From the NCBI GenBank assembly GCA_041305085.1, contig JBFYMA010000053.1:1-30118 (forward strand): a DNA stretch of 30,118 bases, given 5' to 3'. The translations under genes and the position numbers were made by a program. The notes below the pieces were generated by a model that worked only from the letters and a program-made list of their open reading frames with translations, was not told the origin of the DNA and searched no databases. This document shows positions 1 through 7,252 of the stretch, piece after piece. This stretch comes from SURF-58 sp041305085 (lineage in GTDB: Archaea; Nanobdellota; Nanobdellia; Woesearchaeales; UBA9642). Numbering within the stretch: the first letter of the stretch is position 1; the number at the start of each line of letters is the position of its first letter.

Positions 1-732
1 AAAGCATTTGGAATAACTGTGTTTTTACTCCTTATTGTAGCTTCTTTGCTATCATCCATTCCTAACATATTATCACTGCCTGTTGGAGTGACTGTTTCAA
101 ATAATATAACTTCACAATTGGGAACTGTTTCCACTAGCAGAAGCGATGACGGAGGCACAATAACAACTATGGTTTTGGATGCCCAGCAGCAGGATGACGG
201 CTGGAAGGGTTATGTAGGAAATGTTACAGGAAAGTTTACATTGGATGACTCTGCAGGATATTCAATATATGACTGGTCATTCACAATAACAAACGGAGAA
301 GTATATATTTCCAGGGCGAGCAGCCCAAACTGGAGTGCAGCTGAATGTGCGTCTTCTGCAAGAATAAATACAGAGGAAACACTGTTTGGAATGCTTGGAA
401 CTGACTATGATGAGCTGTCAGACACTTTTAATGAGACAATACACCAGAATTTCAGGGTCGGAACAGTCAACATAACTAACAGCACCTGCCCTTCAACTTT
501 CCTATATGTGAATGATTCCAGAAATACTTCTATAAGTGAAGACAGCCCTTTCCAGGAGGTGCTTCTTCAGATGAATGGAACTGCAACAGATCTTGTCTAT
601 GTTGCATTGCTGGAATCAGACTATATCGGATACAACGAAGATAAAACCTTTGATTTCCAGGCAATTGTTCCAGATAACAGGACTTTTTCAGGAATAACAA
701 CTTATTATTTCTGGGCCGAGCTAGGATACTAA
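1..732 (+). CDS. Secreted sequon-rich surface protein, paralog 1 (5' end cut by window)
   Basis: The reading frame is open from base 1, and the residues before the GTG at 19 continue a hydrophobic signal sequence, so the true start is probably left of the window. After the signal (ending near ILSLPVGV) the mature part has about ten N-x-S/T sequons, two cysteines and the blocks W-K-G-Y-V-G-N, GEVYISRASS and a C-terminal TYYFWAEL. The same blocks occur in the same order in the genes at 1484, 3210 and 3952, so this is the first visible member of a tandem family. I do not recognise a characterised family. The sequence suggests an exported, probably glycosylated, disulfide-bonded beta-rich domain outside the cell; that role is inferred. 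It ends in TAA followed by a T-rich stretch that could terminate transcription. Confidence 0.8.
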   Translation, partial: KAFGITVFLLLIVASLLSSIPNILSLPVGVTVSNNITSQLGTVSTSRSDDGGTITTMVLDAQQQDDGWKGYVGNVTGKFTLDDSAGYSIYDWSFTITNGEVYISRASSPNWSAAECASSARINTEETLFGMLGTDYDELSDTFNETIHQNFRVGTVNITNSTCPSTFLYVNDSRNTSISEDSPFQEVLLQMNGTATDLVYVALLESDYIGYNEDKTFDFQAIVPDNRTFSGITTYYFWAELGY

Positions 733-950
733 TCCTGTTGGGTTCAGGTTCTTTTTTATGTTTTTCTTAATTTCTTTTTGCTTCTGGTTTTTGTTAGGTT
801 ATTCATCTGAATATTGCCCATGCTTTACTTGAATTTTTATCGTATTTTACTTTTTTTACTTATATAAATATATTAATATTCTTATAAAAATATATTAAAA
901 TAATAAAAAATGAAAAAATTTATAAATATTTACTTACAAAAATAGATTTA
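733..950 (+). other. Intergenic region with T-rich terminator and AT-rich promoter
   Basis: No convincing coding sequence. Repeated T-runs at 748-800 look like an archaeal oligo-T terminator for the upstream gene. The sequence then becomes very AT-rich, and a TATA-like box at 919-929 leads into the HTH gene at 951. Confidence 0.6.
919..929 (+). promoter_or_regulatory. TATA box for the duplicated-HTH gene
   Basis: TTTATAAATAT is centred about 27 bases before the TTG at 951. That is the spacing expected for an archaeal TATA box with transcription starting at the start codon (leaderless mRNA). It supports the TTG, because no in-frame ATG occurs for the next 70 or so codons. Confidence 0.6.
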
Positions 951-1487
951 TTGAATAAGATAAGCCAAAAACTGGTTGTTGAAACAGAAGATGCTCATAG
1001 TATAGATGCTCTAACCAATGAATACACCTCTTATTATTCAGAAGAAATAAAGTACAGACTAACGACTGAAATCAACAGCATAGAGCAAATACAGGTGCCT
1101 GCTGACATATTTGCAGGAAGAACAAGCCCTGCCAGGGCACTCGTAAGGTTTCTCGCAGAAACAAAACAAATGCCTCTAAAAGAGGTTGCAAAAATCCTGC
1201 ACAAGTCTTATGCAAATACTTGGATTTCTTACAAAAAAGCCAAATCTCTGCATAATTCAGAGCACGAACAAGGAATTTTGGAAAACAAGGGATATGGCCA
1301 AGCAGGGTATTTCATACCTTTATCAGCGTTTTCACACAATGGCTTTTTGACTGTTTTTGAAGCGCTTGTAGTTTATATGAAGAAATTTTTCACGTTTTCA
1401 CAAATATCCCGTATTGTAAAAAAGGATCCCCGAACCATATGGACAGTTTATTCCAGGGCTAAAAAGAAGATGGAGAGTAAAGAATGA
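951..1487 (+). CDS. Internally duplicated sigma-region-4-like HTH protein
   Basis: A 178-residue putative DNA-binding protein made of two copies of one module. Copy A (about 47-98) runs from QVPADIF through LKEVAKILHKSYANTWISYKKAK. Copy B (about 121-173) runs from FIPLSAF through FSQISRIVKKDPRTIWTVYSRAKK. Each has a short lead-in, an alanine/leucine helix, then a helix-turn-helix ending in (T/N)xWxxYxxAK. The second copy resembles, from memory, HTH proteins common in DPANN genomes and often annotated as sigma-like. The start is a TTG supported by the TATA spacing. The stop overlaps the next start in an ATGA, so it is co-translated with the secreted paralog at 1484 and probably regulates the surface-protein cluster (inferred). 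Confidence 0.8.
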   Translation: MNKISQKLVVETEDAHSIDALTNEYTSYYSEEIKYRLTTEINSIEQIQVPADIFAGRTSPARALVRFLAETKQMPLKEVAKILHKSYANTWISYKKAKSLHNSEHEQGILENKGYGQAGYFIPLSAFSHNGFLTVFEALVVYMKKFFTFSQISRIVKKDPRTIWTVYSRAKKKMESKE

Positions 1488-2218
1488 GAAAGATAAGCGA
1501 AGCAATGGTATATATACTGCTCTTTATGCTGATAATAATATTCATAATAATAGTTGCTGTTTCTCTCGGGCTTGCAGCACCTGTTGGCATTGGAATATCA
1601 GGCAATATAACAGACAACGGACCAAGCTATGGGTCTGCAAGCTCTGATGCTGAAGGAGGAACCATTACAACTCTTCTGCTTAATGTTTCTCAGCAGGCAA
1701 CATCCTGGAAGGGATATGTTGGGAATATTACAGGGCAGCTTGCGCTGAGGGATTCTTCAAACTATTCCATTTACAACTGGGAGATTTCATCCATAAGCGG
1801 AGAAGTTTATGCATCCAGAGCCAGCAGCATCACCTGGACTTTATTAAACTGCACAAACCAGTCAATGATCGAAGCAGAGGATTCTGTTATGGGAATTCCC
1901 ACAACAGAAATAAACTCTTTAAACAAAACCTTCAACAACTTCATCCACAAGGAATTTTATGTCTCATCAATTGAAATAGCCAACAGCTCCTGCCCTGCAA
2001 TTGCTACAAATATAAACAGCACAGTCCAGGCATTCAGTGAAAGTGCTTATTTTCAGGAGGTTCTTCTGGATGATGACTCAAGCATTGTCTATGTGAATAT
2101 TCTTGAACAGGACATTCAAGGGTATAATAGCAATAGATTTGACTTCCAGTTTGTGCTTCCAGACTCATATTCAGAGGCCTCAGCAACAACTTATTATTTT
2201 TGGGCAGAGATTACTTGA
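1484..2218 (+). CDS. Secreted sequon-rich surface protein, paralog 2
   Basis: 244 residues beginning with a long hydrophobic signal (about 8-31) and a plausible signal peptidase site before APVGIG. The mature part has about nine N-x-S/T sequons and exactly two cysteines (in NCTN and SSCP). It also has the family blocks WKGYVGNITG, GEVYASRASS, YFQEVLLDDDSSIVYV and the C-terminal TTYYFWAEI. It starts inside the stop of the HTH regulator gene (ATGA overlap), so the two form one transcript. It is closest by eye to the paralog at 3952, with which it shares APV..GxS and the DDDS block. The enzymatic or structural role is unknown; a cell-surface location is inferred from the signal and sequons. Confidence 0.8.
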   Translation: MRKISEAMVYILLFMLIIIFIIIVAVSLGLAAPVGIGISGNITDNGPSYGSASSDAEGGTITTLLLNVSQQATSWKGYVGNITGQLALRDSSNYSIYNWEISSISGEVYASRASSITWTLLNCTNQSMIEAEDSVMGIPTTEINSLNKTFNNFIHKEFYVSSIEIANSSCPAIATNINSTVQAFSESAYFQEVLLDDDSSIVYVNILEQDIQGYNSNRFDFQFVLPDSYSEASATTYYFWAEIT

Positions 2219-2577
2219 TTGTAAATTAGCTGAATCAGCATATTTTTGTTGATTTTTTTCACCTGTTTTTCCAAAATATGCCTTTGGAAGCATTATGTGG
2301 CTTAAATTCATTAAATATTTAAATACAGAAATATAAAATAAAGAGTAAAGGTTATGAAATAATGTTAAAGAAAAAAAAGGGATATAGAAAAATTTTTATG
2401 AGTGTATAAATATGATAACAAAAAAAGAATGTTCATTGTAATAGAAAAAATAAAGAAAAAGATAATAAAATGTAAAATTTAGAGTTCTGTAATTAATTAA
2501 AAACCGAAATATTTAAATAGGAGAATTCTTAGAAAAGATATTAAGATACAAAACCGTATACTGGGTTGGCGGAAAAA
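2219..2577 (+). other. AT-rich intergenic region with two TATA-like boxes
   Basis: About 360 bases without a credible gene; the longest ATG frames are 15 codons or so. There is an oligo-T stretch just after the upstream stop (about 2245-2270). A TATA-like box at 2311-2326 has no obvious gene behind it and could drive a small RNA. A second box, with a BRE-like ACCGAAA, lies at 2502-2518 before the winged-helix regulator. Confidence 0.5.
2502..2518 (+). promoter_or_regulatory. BRE/TATA element before winged-helix regulator
   Basis: AACCGAAATATTTAAAT has the purine-rich BRE plus TATA arrangement of archaeal promoters. Transcription would start near 2540, giving a leader of about 38 bases before the ATG at 2578. 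Confidence 0.55.
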
Positions 2578-3153
2578 ATGGATCAGGAAACACTATTCAC
2601 AGCAACAAAATGGGACATCCTGAAATCGCTCGAAAAAGGCGACAAGTCGCCAAACCAGCTCTCTGCTGAATGCAGCACATCCATAGCAAACGTGAGCCAG
2701 CAGTTAAGGCTGCTGGAACTGGCAGGATTAGTGAGCGTGAGAAGAATCCCCAACAGGGACAAAGGACAGCCAAGAGTCATCTACTCCCTCAGAGCAGACA
2801 ACAGCCATATAATAGCGTGCACTCCTGGCTTTGTGGAAAAAAAACTTTTGGAGCTTTCCAAAACCCAAAAGACTGTTATGAAAATGTGGCTGTCCCTTGA
2901 TCCCTCCAAGCAGTATTTTGCCGAAAGAGCTTTTTGGAACATAGAAGAGAATCTTTCAGGCAAAGACAGCCTGTACTATGACGCCAAAAACATTTCTGCC
3001 ATCTCTCTAATACTGGTATCAGAAAAAGAGCATTCAAAGAAAATGTTTCAGGAATATCAAATAGAAAAGGATGGAGTAAAAATGCAGGTCAAATTCACAC
3101 TCAAAAAAAAGGAGGAGTTTGAAGAAAAAAATTCGCTAATAAAATTGTATTAA
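2578..3153 (+). CDS. ArsR/MarR-like winged-helix transcription regulator
   Basis: 191 residues from the ATG at 2578; a TTG four codons upstream is possible but less likely. Residues 1-75 form a classic winged helix: FTATKWDILKSLEKG, then SPNQLSAECSTSIANVSQQL as helix-turn-helix, LRLLELAGLVSVRR, and a basic wing ending QPRVIYSL. The remaining 115 residues are helical and charged, may serve for dimerisation, and show no ligand-binding motif I can name. It lies 56 bases before the secreted paralogs at 3210 and 3952 on the same strand, probably in one transcription unit. It is a candidate second regulator of the surface-protein island (inferred). Confidence 0.85.
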   Translation: MDQETLFTATKWDILKSLEKGDKSPNQLSAECSTSIANVSQQLRLLELAGLVSVRRIPNRDKGQPRVIYSLRADNSHIIACTPGFVEKKLLELSKTQKTVMKMWLSLDPSKQYFAERAFWNIEENLSGKDSLYYDAKNISAISLILVSEKEHSKKMFQEYQIEKDGVKMQVKFTLKKKEEFEEKNSLIKLY

Positions 3154-3192
3154 TAAGTGCAAAAAAAATATAGAAAAATCAAAAAAAAGTTT

Positions 3193-3200
3193 GAGGAGGG
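3193..3200 (+). promoter_or_regulatory. Shine-Dalgarno site deciding start of paralog 3
   Basis: GAGGAGGG ends nine bases before the ATG at 3210. A TTG at 3201 abuts this site and cannot use it, so 3210 is preferred. It also gives a cleaner signal peptide. Confidence 0.7.
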
Positions 3201-3209
3201 TTGGTAAGA

Positions 3210-3950
3210 ATGAATAAGAATGCAATGCTAATAATATGTTTTGTGCTCTTTGCAGGAACAGCAGCACTGGCAAGCGCTGTACCCATAAACAGCACACTGC
3301 TTTCAGAAGGGACAAGCTCAAGGGCAAATCTTGATGTTACACTCAAAAATGTGAGTGCCCAGGCAGGAAATGTCACACAGGTAAATATAGCTTCCACAAC
3401 AATAACCCAGTCATGGCAGGGATACTTTGGAACAATTACTGCTTCACTTGTGCTTGCTGACAGCTCAAACAACCAATTCTACAACTGGAGCATAATCAAC
3501 CCTTCTGGAGAGGTTTATTCCAGCCCAAACTCAAGCGTTGCGTGGGCAAACATAAAATGCTTTAATTATACTGCAGATGGTGCAGAAGCCATCAACCTTT
3601 CAATAGTCCAGGGGGCAACGTGGTTCAACATTTCATCAAGCTCGGCAGATGCAATAAACAATACGTATAATATTACTACGCACAGCGGCTTTGATGTGGG
3701 CTCTGTAGCTATTAGCCCAAACAGCTGCCCTTCAACCTATGTTTATGACAACACAGGCTACCAGACCAGCAGCTTTGAGAACATACTGCTTACAGACAAC
3801 TCAAGCCTGGTGTTTACAACAATACTGGAGGATGATGTAACAGGGTTTGATGCAAGTTCTTACGACTTCCAGATGCTTGTTGCCGAAAACGGTCACGGGT
3901 CTGCTGCATCCTCAACAACGCCTTATTACTTTTGGGTGGAGATAAGCTAA
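3210..3950 (+). CDS. Secreted sequon-rich surface protein, paralog 3
   Basis: 246 residues from the ATG chosen by the Shine-Dalgarno site. MNKNAMLIICFVLFAGTAAL is a short basic start plus hydrophobic core, with cleavage likely after LASA. This is the most divergent visible member: it keeps WQGYFG, GEVYSSPNSS, two mature-region cysteines (KCFNY and NSCPS), FENILLTDNSSLVF, and a C-terminal TPYYFWVEIS. It has about eleven N-x-S/T sequons, the most of the four. The next paralog begins one base after the stop, so the two are co-transcribed. Surface location is inferred and function unknown. Confidence 0.8.
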   Translation: MNKNAMLIICFVLFAGTAALASAVPINSTLLSEGTSSRANLDVTLKNVSAQAGNVTQVNIASTTITQSWQGYFGTITASLVLADSSNNQFYNWSIINPSGEVYSSPNSSVAWANIKCFNYTADGAEAINLSIVQGATWFNISSSSADAINNTYNITTHSGFDVGSVAISPNSCPSTYVYDNTGYQTSSFENILLTDNSSLVFTTILEDDVTGFDASSYDFQMLVAENGHGSAASSTTPYYFWVEIS

Positions 3951-3951
3951 A

Positions 3952-4686
3952 ATGAAAAACAAAAATACTAAGCAAACCGAGATTTTTATAGCAGCAGCAT
4001 TTTTTGTTGTTTTAATTAGTGTACTGGCTTTTGCCGGGATTACAAAAGCTGCTCCAGTTTCTGTTGGGGTATCCAGCAACTCTACAGATACAGGTCCGAG
4101 CTTTTCATACTCAAGAGATGATGATGGCGGAACCATAACAACAATAAACTACAATGTCACGCAACAGTCAGAAACATGGAAAGGCTATGTGGGAAACATC
4201 ACAGGAACACTTGCATTGAGGGATTCTGCGAATTACTCGATATACCAGTGGGATCTTGGAACAATAACAGGAGAAGTCTATGCATCAAGGGCCAGCAGCG
4301 TAACATGGGCGAACATTAATTGCAGTAATGACACAATTTTGGCCACAGAATACGGCGCCATAAACATGGCTGATTCTGACATAGACAGCATAAACAAAAC
4401 ATTTAATGAAACAACACATCCTGCAGTGACTGTTGGAGCATTAACAATAATTGCAAACAGCTGCAACACAACATCAACATATGTTAACAATACCAGGCAG
4501 GGAATTGCAGCTGCATATTTCAAAGAAGTTCTGCTGGATGATGACTCAAACATTATATACTCGACAATACTGCGGAACAACATCCACGGCTACAACACTG
4601 CAGCGTCAGACTTCCAGCTTATTGTGCCTGATAGCGATGCAGCAGCTACACAGACAACTTATTACTTCTGGGCAGAGATAGAATAA
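3952..4686 (+). CDS. Secreted sequon-rich surface protein, paralog 4
   Basis: 244 residues with a basic N-terminus (MKNKNTKQTE), a hydrophobic core and a likely cleavage after TKA before APVSVGVSS. Family blocks are present: WKGYVGNITG, GEVYASRASSVTW, two cysteines (INCSND and ANSCNT), YFKEVLLDDDSNIIY, and TTYYFWAEIE at the end. There are about ten sequons. By eye it is very close to paralog 2 (shared GNITGxLALRDSxNYSIY), suggesting a recent duplication. Translation is probably coupled to paralog 3, whose stop is one base upstream. A T-run just after the stop (4690-4710) is a likely terminator. Confidence 0.8.
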   Translation: MKNKNTKQTEIFIAAAFFVVLISVLAFAGITKAAPVSVGVSSNSTDTGPSFSYSRDDDGGTITTINYNVTQQSETWKGYVGNITGTLALRDSANYSIYQWDLGTITGEVYASRASSVTWANINCSNDTILATEYGAINMADSDIDSINKTFNETTHPAVTVGALTIIANSCNTTSTYVNNTRQGIAAAYFKEVLLDDDSNIIYSTILRNNIHGYNTAASDFQLIVPDSDAAATQTTYYFWAEIE

Positions 4687-4745
4687 AGCCTTTTTTTCTA
4701 TTTTTTTTGGTTAATTTTTTTTGTGATATGGCAGGCACTAAACCT

Positions 4746-4908
4746 GCTATGTTCCGAATGTCTTTTTTGCCATTCCTGCGAAGCCTTTCACTTCATTTGT
4801 CGCTACACTCCAGAGGGTTGGCTCCTTCGGAGATGGAGTGTACACTCACTTATTCATTACTAGGCGAGCCCGGCAAAAAGCGAGCCTCTGGTGAGATTCG
4901 GACATAGC
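4746..4908. repeat. Imperfect palindromic intergenic element
   Basis: Nested inverted repeats. The outer arms are GCTATGTTCCGAAT (4746-4759) with ATTCGGACATAGC (4896-4908), one bulged base. Next come TTTTTGCC (4764-4771) with GGCAAAAA (4872-4879), and the inner arms ACACTCCA (4805-4812) with TGGAGTGT (4834-4841), capped by the hairpin CTCC-TTC-GGAG (4822-4832). GCGAGCC also occurs twice (4864-4870, 4880-4886). The segment is more GC-rich than the flanks and has no credible gene. It could be a non-autonomous palindromic element, a structured RNA or a terminator; a tRNA fold was not found. Confidence 0.55.
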
Positions 4909-4924
4909 CTACTAAACCAAAATC

Positions 4925-4933
4925 TTTATATAA
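4925..4933 (+). promoter_or_regulatory. TATA box for membrane zinc-ribbon protein
   Basis: TTTATATAA is centred about 29 bases before the ATG at 4958, consistent with a leaderless mRNA from that codon. Confidence 0.6.
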
Positions 4934-4957
4934 TCATGATTTCTATCATTACTAAAT

Positions 4958-6718
4958 ATGGGGGAAGGCTTGGTGATGGCGAAGTTTTGGAGAATAGCAG
5001 TGCTTGTGCTGGTGATCCTCTTTGTGCTTCCGCAGGTGTACTCTGCAGACCAGAACCTCGTAAACTCAAGGGATTGGAGGGATGTTTACTCTGCCATGCT
5101 CTTCGGAAGCCTGCAGGGCACTGACACAAAGTTCCTTACAAGCACAAACCACGCAAAGCTTATCCTGAATTCTATTCCAAAAGAGCGCTCTATAGATATT
5201 TATTCTTCGAGTGACAGCCCGTTTGTTGCCAATTACAGAGCGCTTGTTTCAGGTGAAGGCTACTCTGATGTAAATGAAGATGCCTCACCTAATTTAAACC
5301 TGGAGCTTGCAGAACAACTGGGAGATATTGACAAGTTTATAATAATTGACGACTCATATGGCTACAATGCCATAGCTGCAGCACCCTATGCTGCTGTTGA
5401 CAACTATTATGTGCTTTTTGCAGACTCCGGAAATATAGGTGATGTTGACAACTTTCTTTCAGACAAAAATCCTTCCAGTGTCATACTCTTTGGCCAGCTG
5501 GATGCCTCTGTCAAGGAACAGCTCGCAAAGTATAATCCATTGATAATAAACAAAGGGGACAGGTTTGAAAACAACATAGAGATGGTGAATAGGTATCTGA
5601 AAGTAAAGCCGACAAAGCAGGTCGTGCTTACAAACGGTGAGTTTATAGAGCAGAGCCTGATGAGCGGAACAGATCCTGTGCTTTTTATTGGAAAAGCAAA
5701 TGTGCCTGAAAAAATAAAGAGCTATATTGGAAAATCAGATTTTGAGGTTGCAATACTTATAGGAAACGAGCTCATAGGGGTTGCCACATCCATAAGAAGG
5801 GAGATTGGAATAAGCGTTTTTGTAAAGTTTGCCCAGGGCGCAAGGGCTCCCTCAGGGCCAATATCGCAGGTAGAGGATCTTGACAGGTTTCCTATGCCCA
5901 CATACCAGCTTGGCCTGGATATAGACTCTGCAACATACAACACAGCGACCAATACACTAGAGGTTACTTACAGAAACACTGCAGCCCTGGCAGCGTATTT
6001 TGTCTCCACCATTAACGTGCTTCCTGACAACAAAACACTGAAGGATGATGAGCCTGTTTTTATTGACGGCAATGAAATAAAGACAGTGCTTTATAGCAAG
6101 ACCACAGCAGGAGATAATTTTGTGCTGGAATCATTGGATGCAGAAGCTGAAATAACTGCCTTTTTTGGAGAGTCGCCAAATTCCATGGAAAACTCCATTA
6201 TAAAAACTGTTGACATTTCAAGGATTGCTGTGCTGGATGACTCAGAGATAGAGCTTGAAGGATTGGTTTATGACAAGTCCACCCAAAGGTTTTATGTAAC
6301 TATAAAAAATATAGGCCTGGTTGATGCATATACAAAGCCAGAGCTTGTGGGAGTCATTGTCAATGATGAGCCTATCACAAGGTCTGCTGACAGCCCTGTT
6401 TTTATAAAAAAAGGCGATTCTGCTGAAATTCCCATAAAGCTGAAGCTTTCAGAGGCAGACATACTTGACAATGAGCAGGTAACAGTCAAGGCGTACTATG
6501 GTGTCAGGGAGAACTCGCTCACAAAAACAATAATTGCTGACTTTGTACTTGAGCTGAGAGAAGGCAATTACCTTGTGTTTGTGCTTATAGCAGTGCTGCT
6601 TGTAATTATCATAATCTTCCTGGTCGCAAGAAAAGAGTGCCCTGTCTGCAGGCAAAAGAATATGATACACAACAGCAGGTGCAGAAGGTGCAGGGCACCT
6701 TTCAACAGGAAAAGGTAA
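4958..6718 (+). CDS. Exported membrane-anchored protein with C-terminal zinc ribbon
   Basis: 586 residues. A signal peptide at about 9-29 ends VLPQVYSA. A large extracytoplasmic part follows: the first ~270 residues alternate strands and helices with repeated hydrophobic strands ending in Asp or Gly (KFIIIDDSYGYNA, SVILFGQLD, PVLFIGKAN, VAILIGNEL), similar in feel to cell-wall-binding-repeat folds. Then come two beta-sandwich-like stretches (about 320-430 and 435-530), perhaps CARDB/Ig-like. One membrane span lies at about 538-557, and a four-cysteine knuckle (C561, C564, C575, C578) sits in a basic tail, presumably cytoplasmic. The ATG at 4958 fits the TATA spacing; an ATG at 4976 is an alternative. 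Function is unknown. The topology suggests coupling of an outer-surface domain to a cytosolic zinc ribbon (inferred). Confidence 0.75.
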   Translation: MGEGLVMAKFWRIAVLVLVILFVLPQVYSADQNLVNSRDWRDVYSAMLFGSLQGTDTKFLTSTNHAKLILNSIPKERSIDIYSSSDSPFVANYRALVSGEGYSDVNEDASPNLNLELAEQLGDIDKFIIIDDSYGYNAIAAAPYAAVDNYYVLFADSGNIGDVDNFLSDKNPSSVILFGQLDASVKEQLAKYNPLIINKGDRFENNIEMVNRYLKVKPTKQVVLTNGEFIEQSLMSGTDPVLFIGKANVPEKIKSYIGKSDFEVAILIGNELIGVATSIRREIGISVFVKFAQGARAPSGPISQVEDLDRFPMPTYQLGLDIDSATYNTATNTLEVTYRNTAALAAYFVSTINVLPDNKTLKDDEPVFIDGNEIKTVLYSKTTAGDNFVLESLDAEAEITAFFGESPNSMENSIIKTVDISRIAVLDDSEIELEGLVYDKSTQRFYVTIKNIGLVDAYTKPELVGVIVNDEPITRSADSPVFIKKGDSAEIPIKLKLSEADILDNEQVTVKAYYGVRENSLTKTIIADFVLELREGNYLVFVLIAVLLVIIIIFLVARKECPVCRQKNMIHNSRCRRCRAPFNRKR

Positions 6719-6762
6719 GCAATTAGGAGAAGTTTTCTATTTTTTTACTGCTCTGTTGGCTT

Positions 6763-7185
6763 TCATATGCTTCCATCGCCTATAATATCAGCCAAATTGC
6801 TTGGAATCGCTTTTCTGTTGTAAACTTGGAGGGATTCAATAGTTACAAGTACATCATCTTTAGCTGAATAGAAAATGCTTATATCTCCCAATCCGTCTTT
6901 GTCGCAGTCAAACAGAGCTTCATAGCCTCCTTTTACCATTTCCAATGTGCCATCTGAATTCAGCAAAACAACATAATTTTGGTCATTTTTTTCTGACAGC
7001 TCTGCTCCTATTTGTGAAGAAGGAAGCATATATACACAACAGTCATTTTCGTACAAAAAAAGAGTAATTTCTTCCGGGCTTTTTGTTTCTGCAGTATGGA
7101 GTGGTGTGTCTTTTTGTTGCAAATATCCATATGATAAAATATATGCAAGAAGTGCAATAATTGTACCTGCTACTGTTTTTTTCAT
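6763..7185 (-). CDS. Small signal-anchored protein of unknown function
   Basis: 140 residues with a hydrophobic N-terminus (KKTVAGTIIALLAYILSYGY) acting as signal or membrane anchor. The rest is short and exported. It has a C-C pair at about 49-50, a strand-rich middle (NYVVLLNSDGTLEMV) and an acidic D-x-D-x-D-G segment (ALFDCDKDGLGDISIFY) resembling an EF-hand or dockerin-type calcium loop. The loop is embedded in a beta context, as in FG-GAP/VCBS repeats; this is a resemblance, not an assignment. It is divergent from the gene at 7253 and shares the AT-rich spacer. Confidence 0.65.
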   Translation of the reverse strand: MKKTVAGTIIALLAYILSYGYLQQKDTPLHTAETKSPEEITLFLYENDCCVYMLPSSQIGAELSEKNDQNYVVLLNSDGTLEMVKGGYEALFDCDKDGLGDISIFYSAKDDVLVTIESLQVYNRKAIPSNLADIIGDGSI

Positions 7186-7221
7186 TCTTAACCCAAGATT
7201 GTTCGGTTTTTCTACAGAAAC

Positions 7222-7238
7222 GTTTATTAATATTTATG
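7222..7238. promoter_or_regulatory. AT-rich promoter box between divergent genes
   Basis: GTTTATTAATATTTATG is centred 23-25 bases before the ATG at 7253, matching leaderless starts. It may also serve the minus-strand gene starting at 7185, but the spacing there (about 45) is less ideal. Confidence 0.5.
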
Positions 7239-7252
7239 TGTTTTCTCTTGGA

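Noticed and set aside
1484..1590. Archaellin/pilin-type class III signal in the secreted paralogs
   Set aside because: The start is basic plus a long hydrophobic core ending in small residues before APV, which fits ordinary signal peptidase I. There is no charged-Gly/Ala cleavage site before the hydrophobic stretch.
2362..2409. 15-codon lysine-rich frame after the orphan TATA box
   Set aside because: Too short, and expected by chance in AT-rich DNA.
4707..4907. 66-codon plus-strand frame inside the palindromic element
   Set aside because: Its sequence follows the inverted repeats and has no promoter or ribosome site, so it is probably not coding.
4687..4957. Possible tRNA, suggested by ATTCGG-like and GCGAGCC segments
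   Set aside because: No cloverleaf with a seven-base acceptor stem, a proper T-loop and an anticodon loop with T33 could be laid out on either strand. The nested palindrome explains the sequence better.
7106..7252. Upstream extension of the CARF-like gene to 7106
   Set aside because: It would run through the AT-rich promoter and overlap the divergent gene's coding sequence; the ATG at 7253 has proper TATA spacing.
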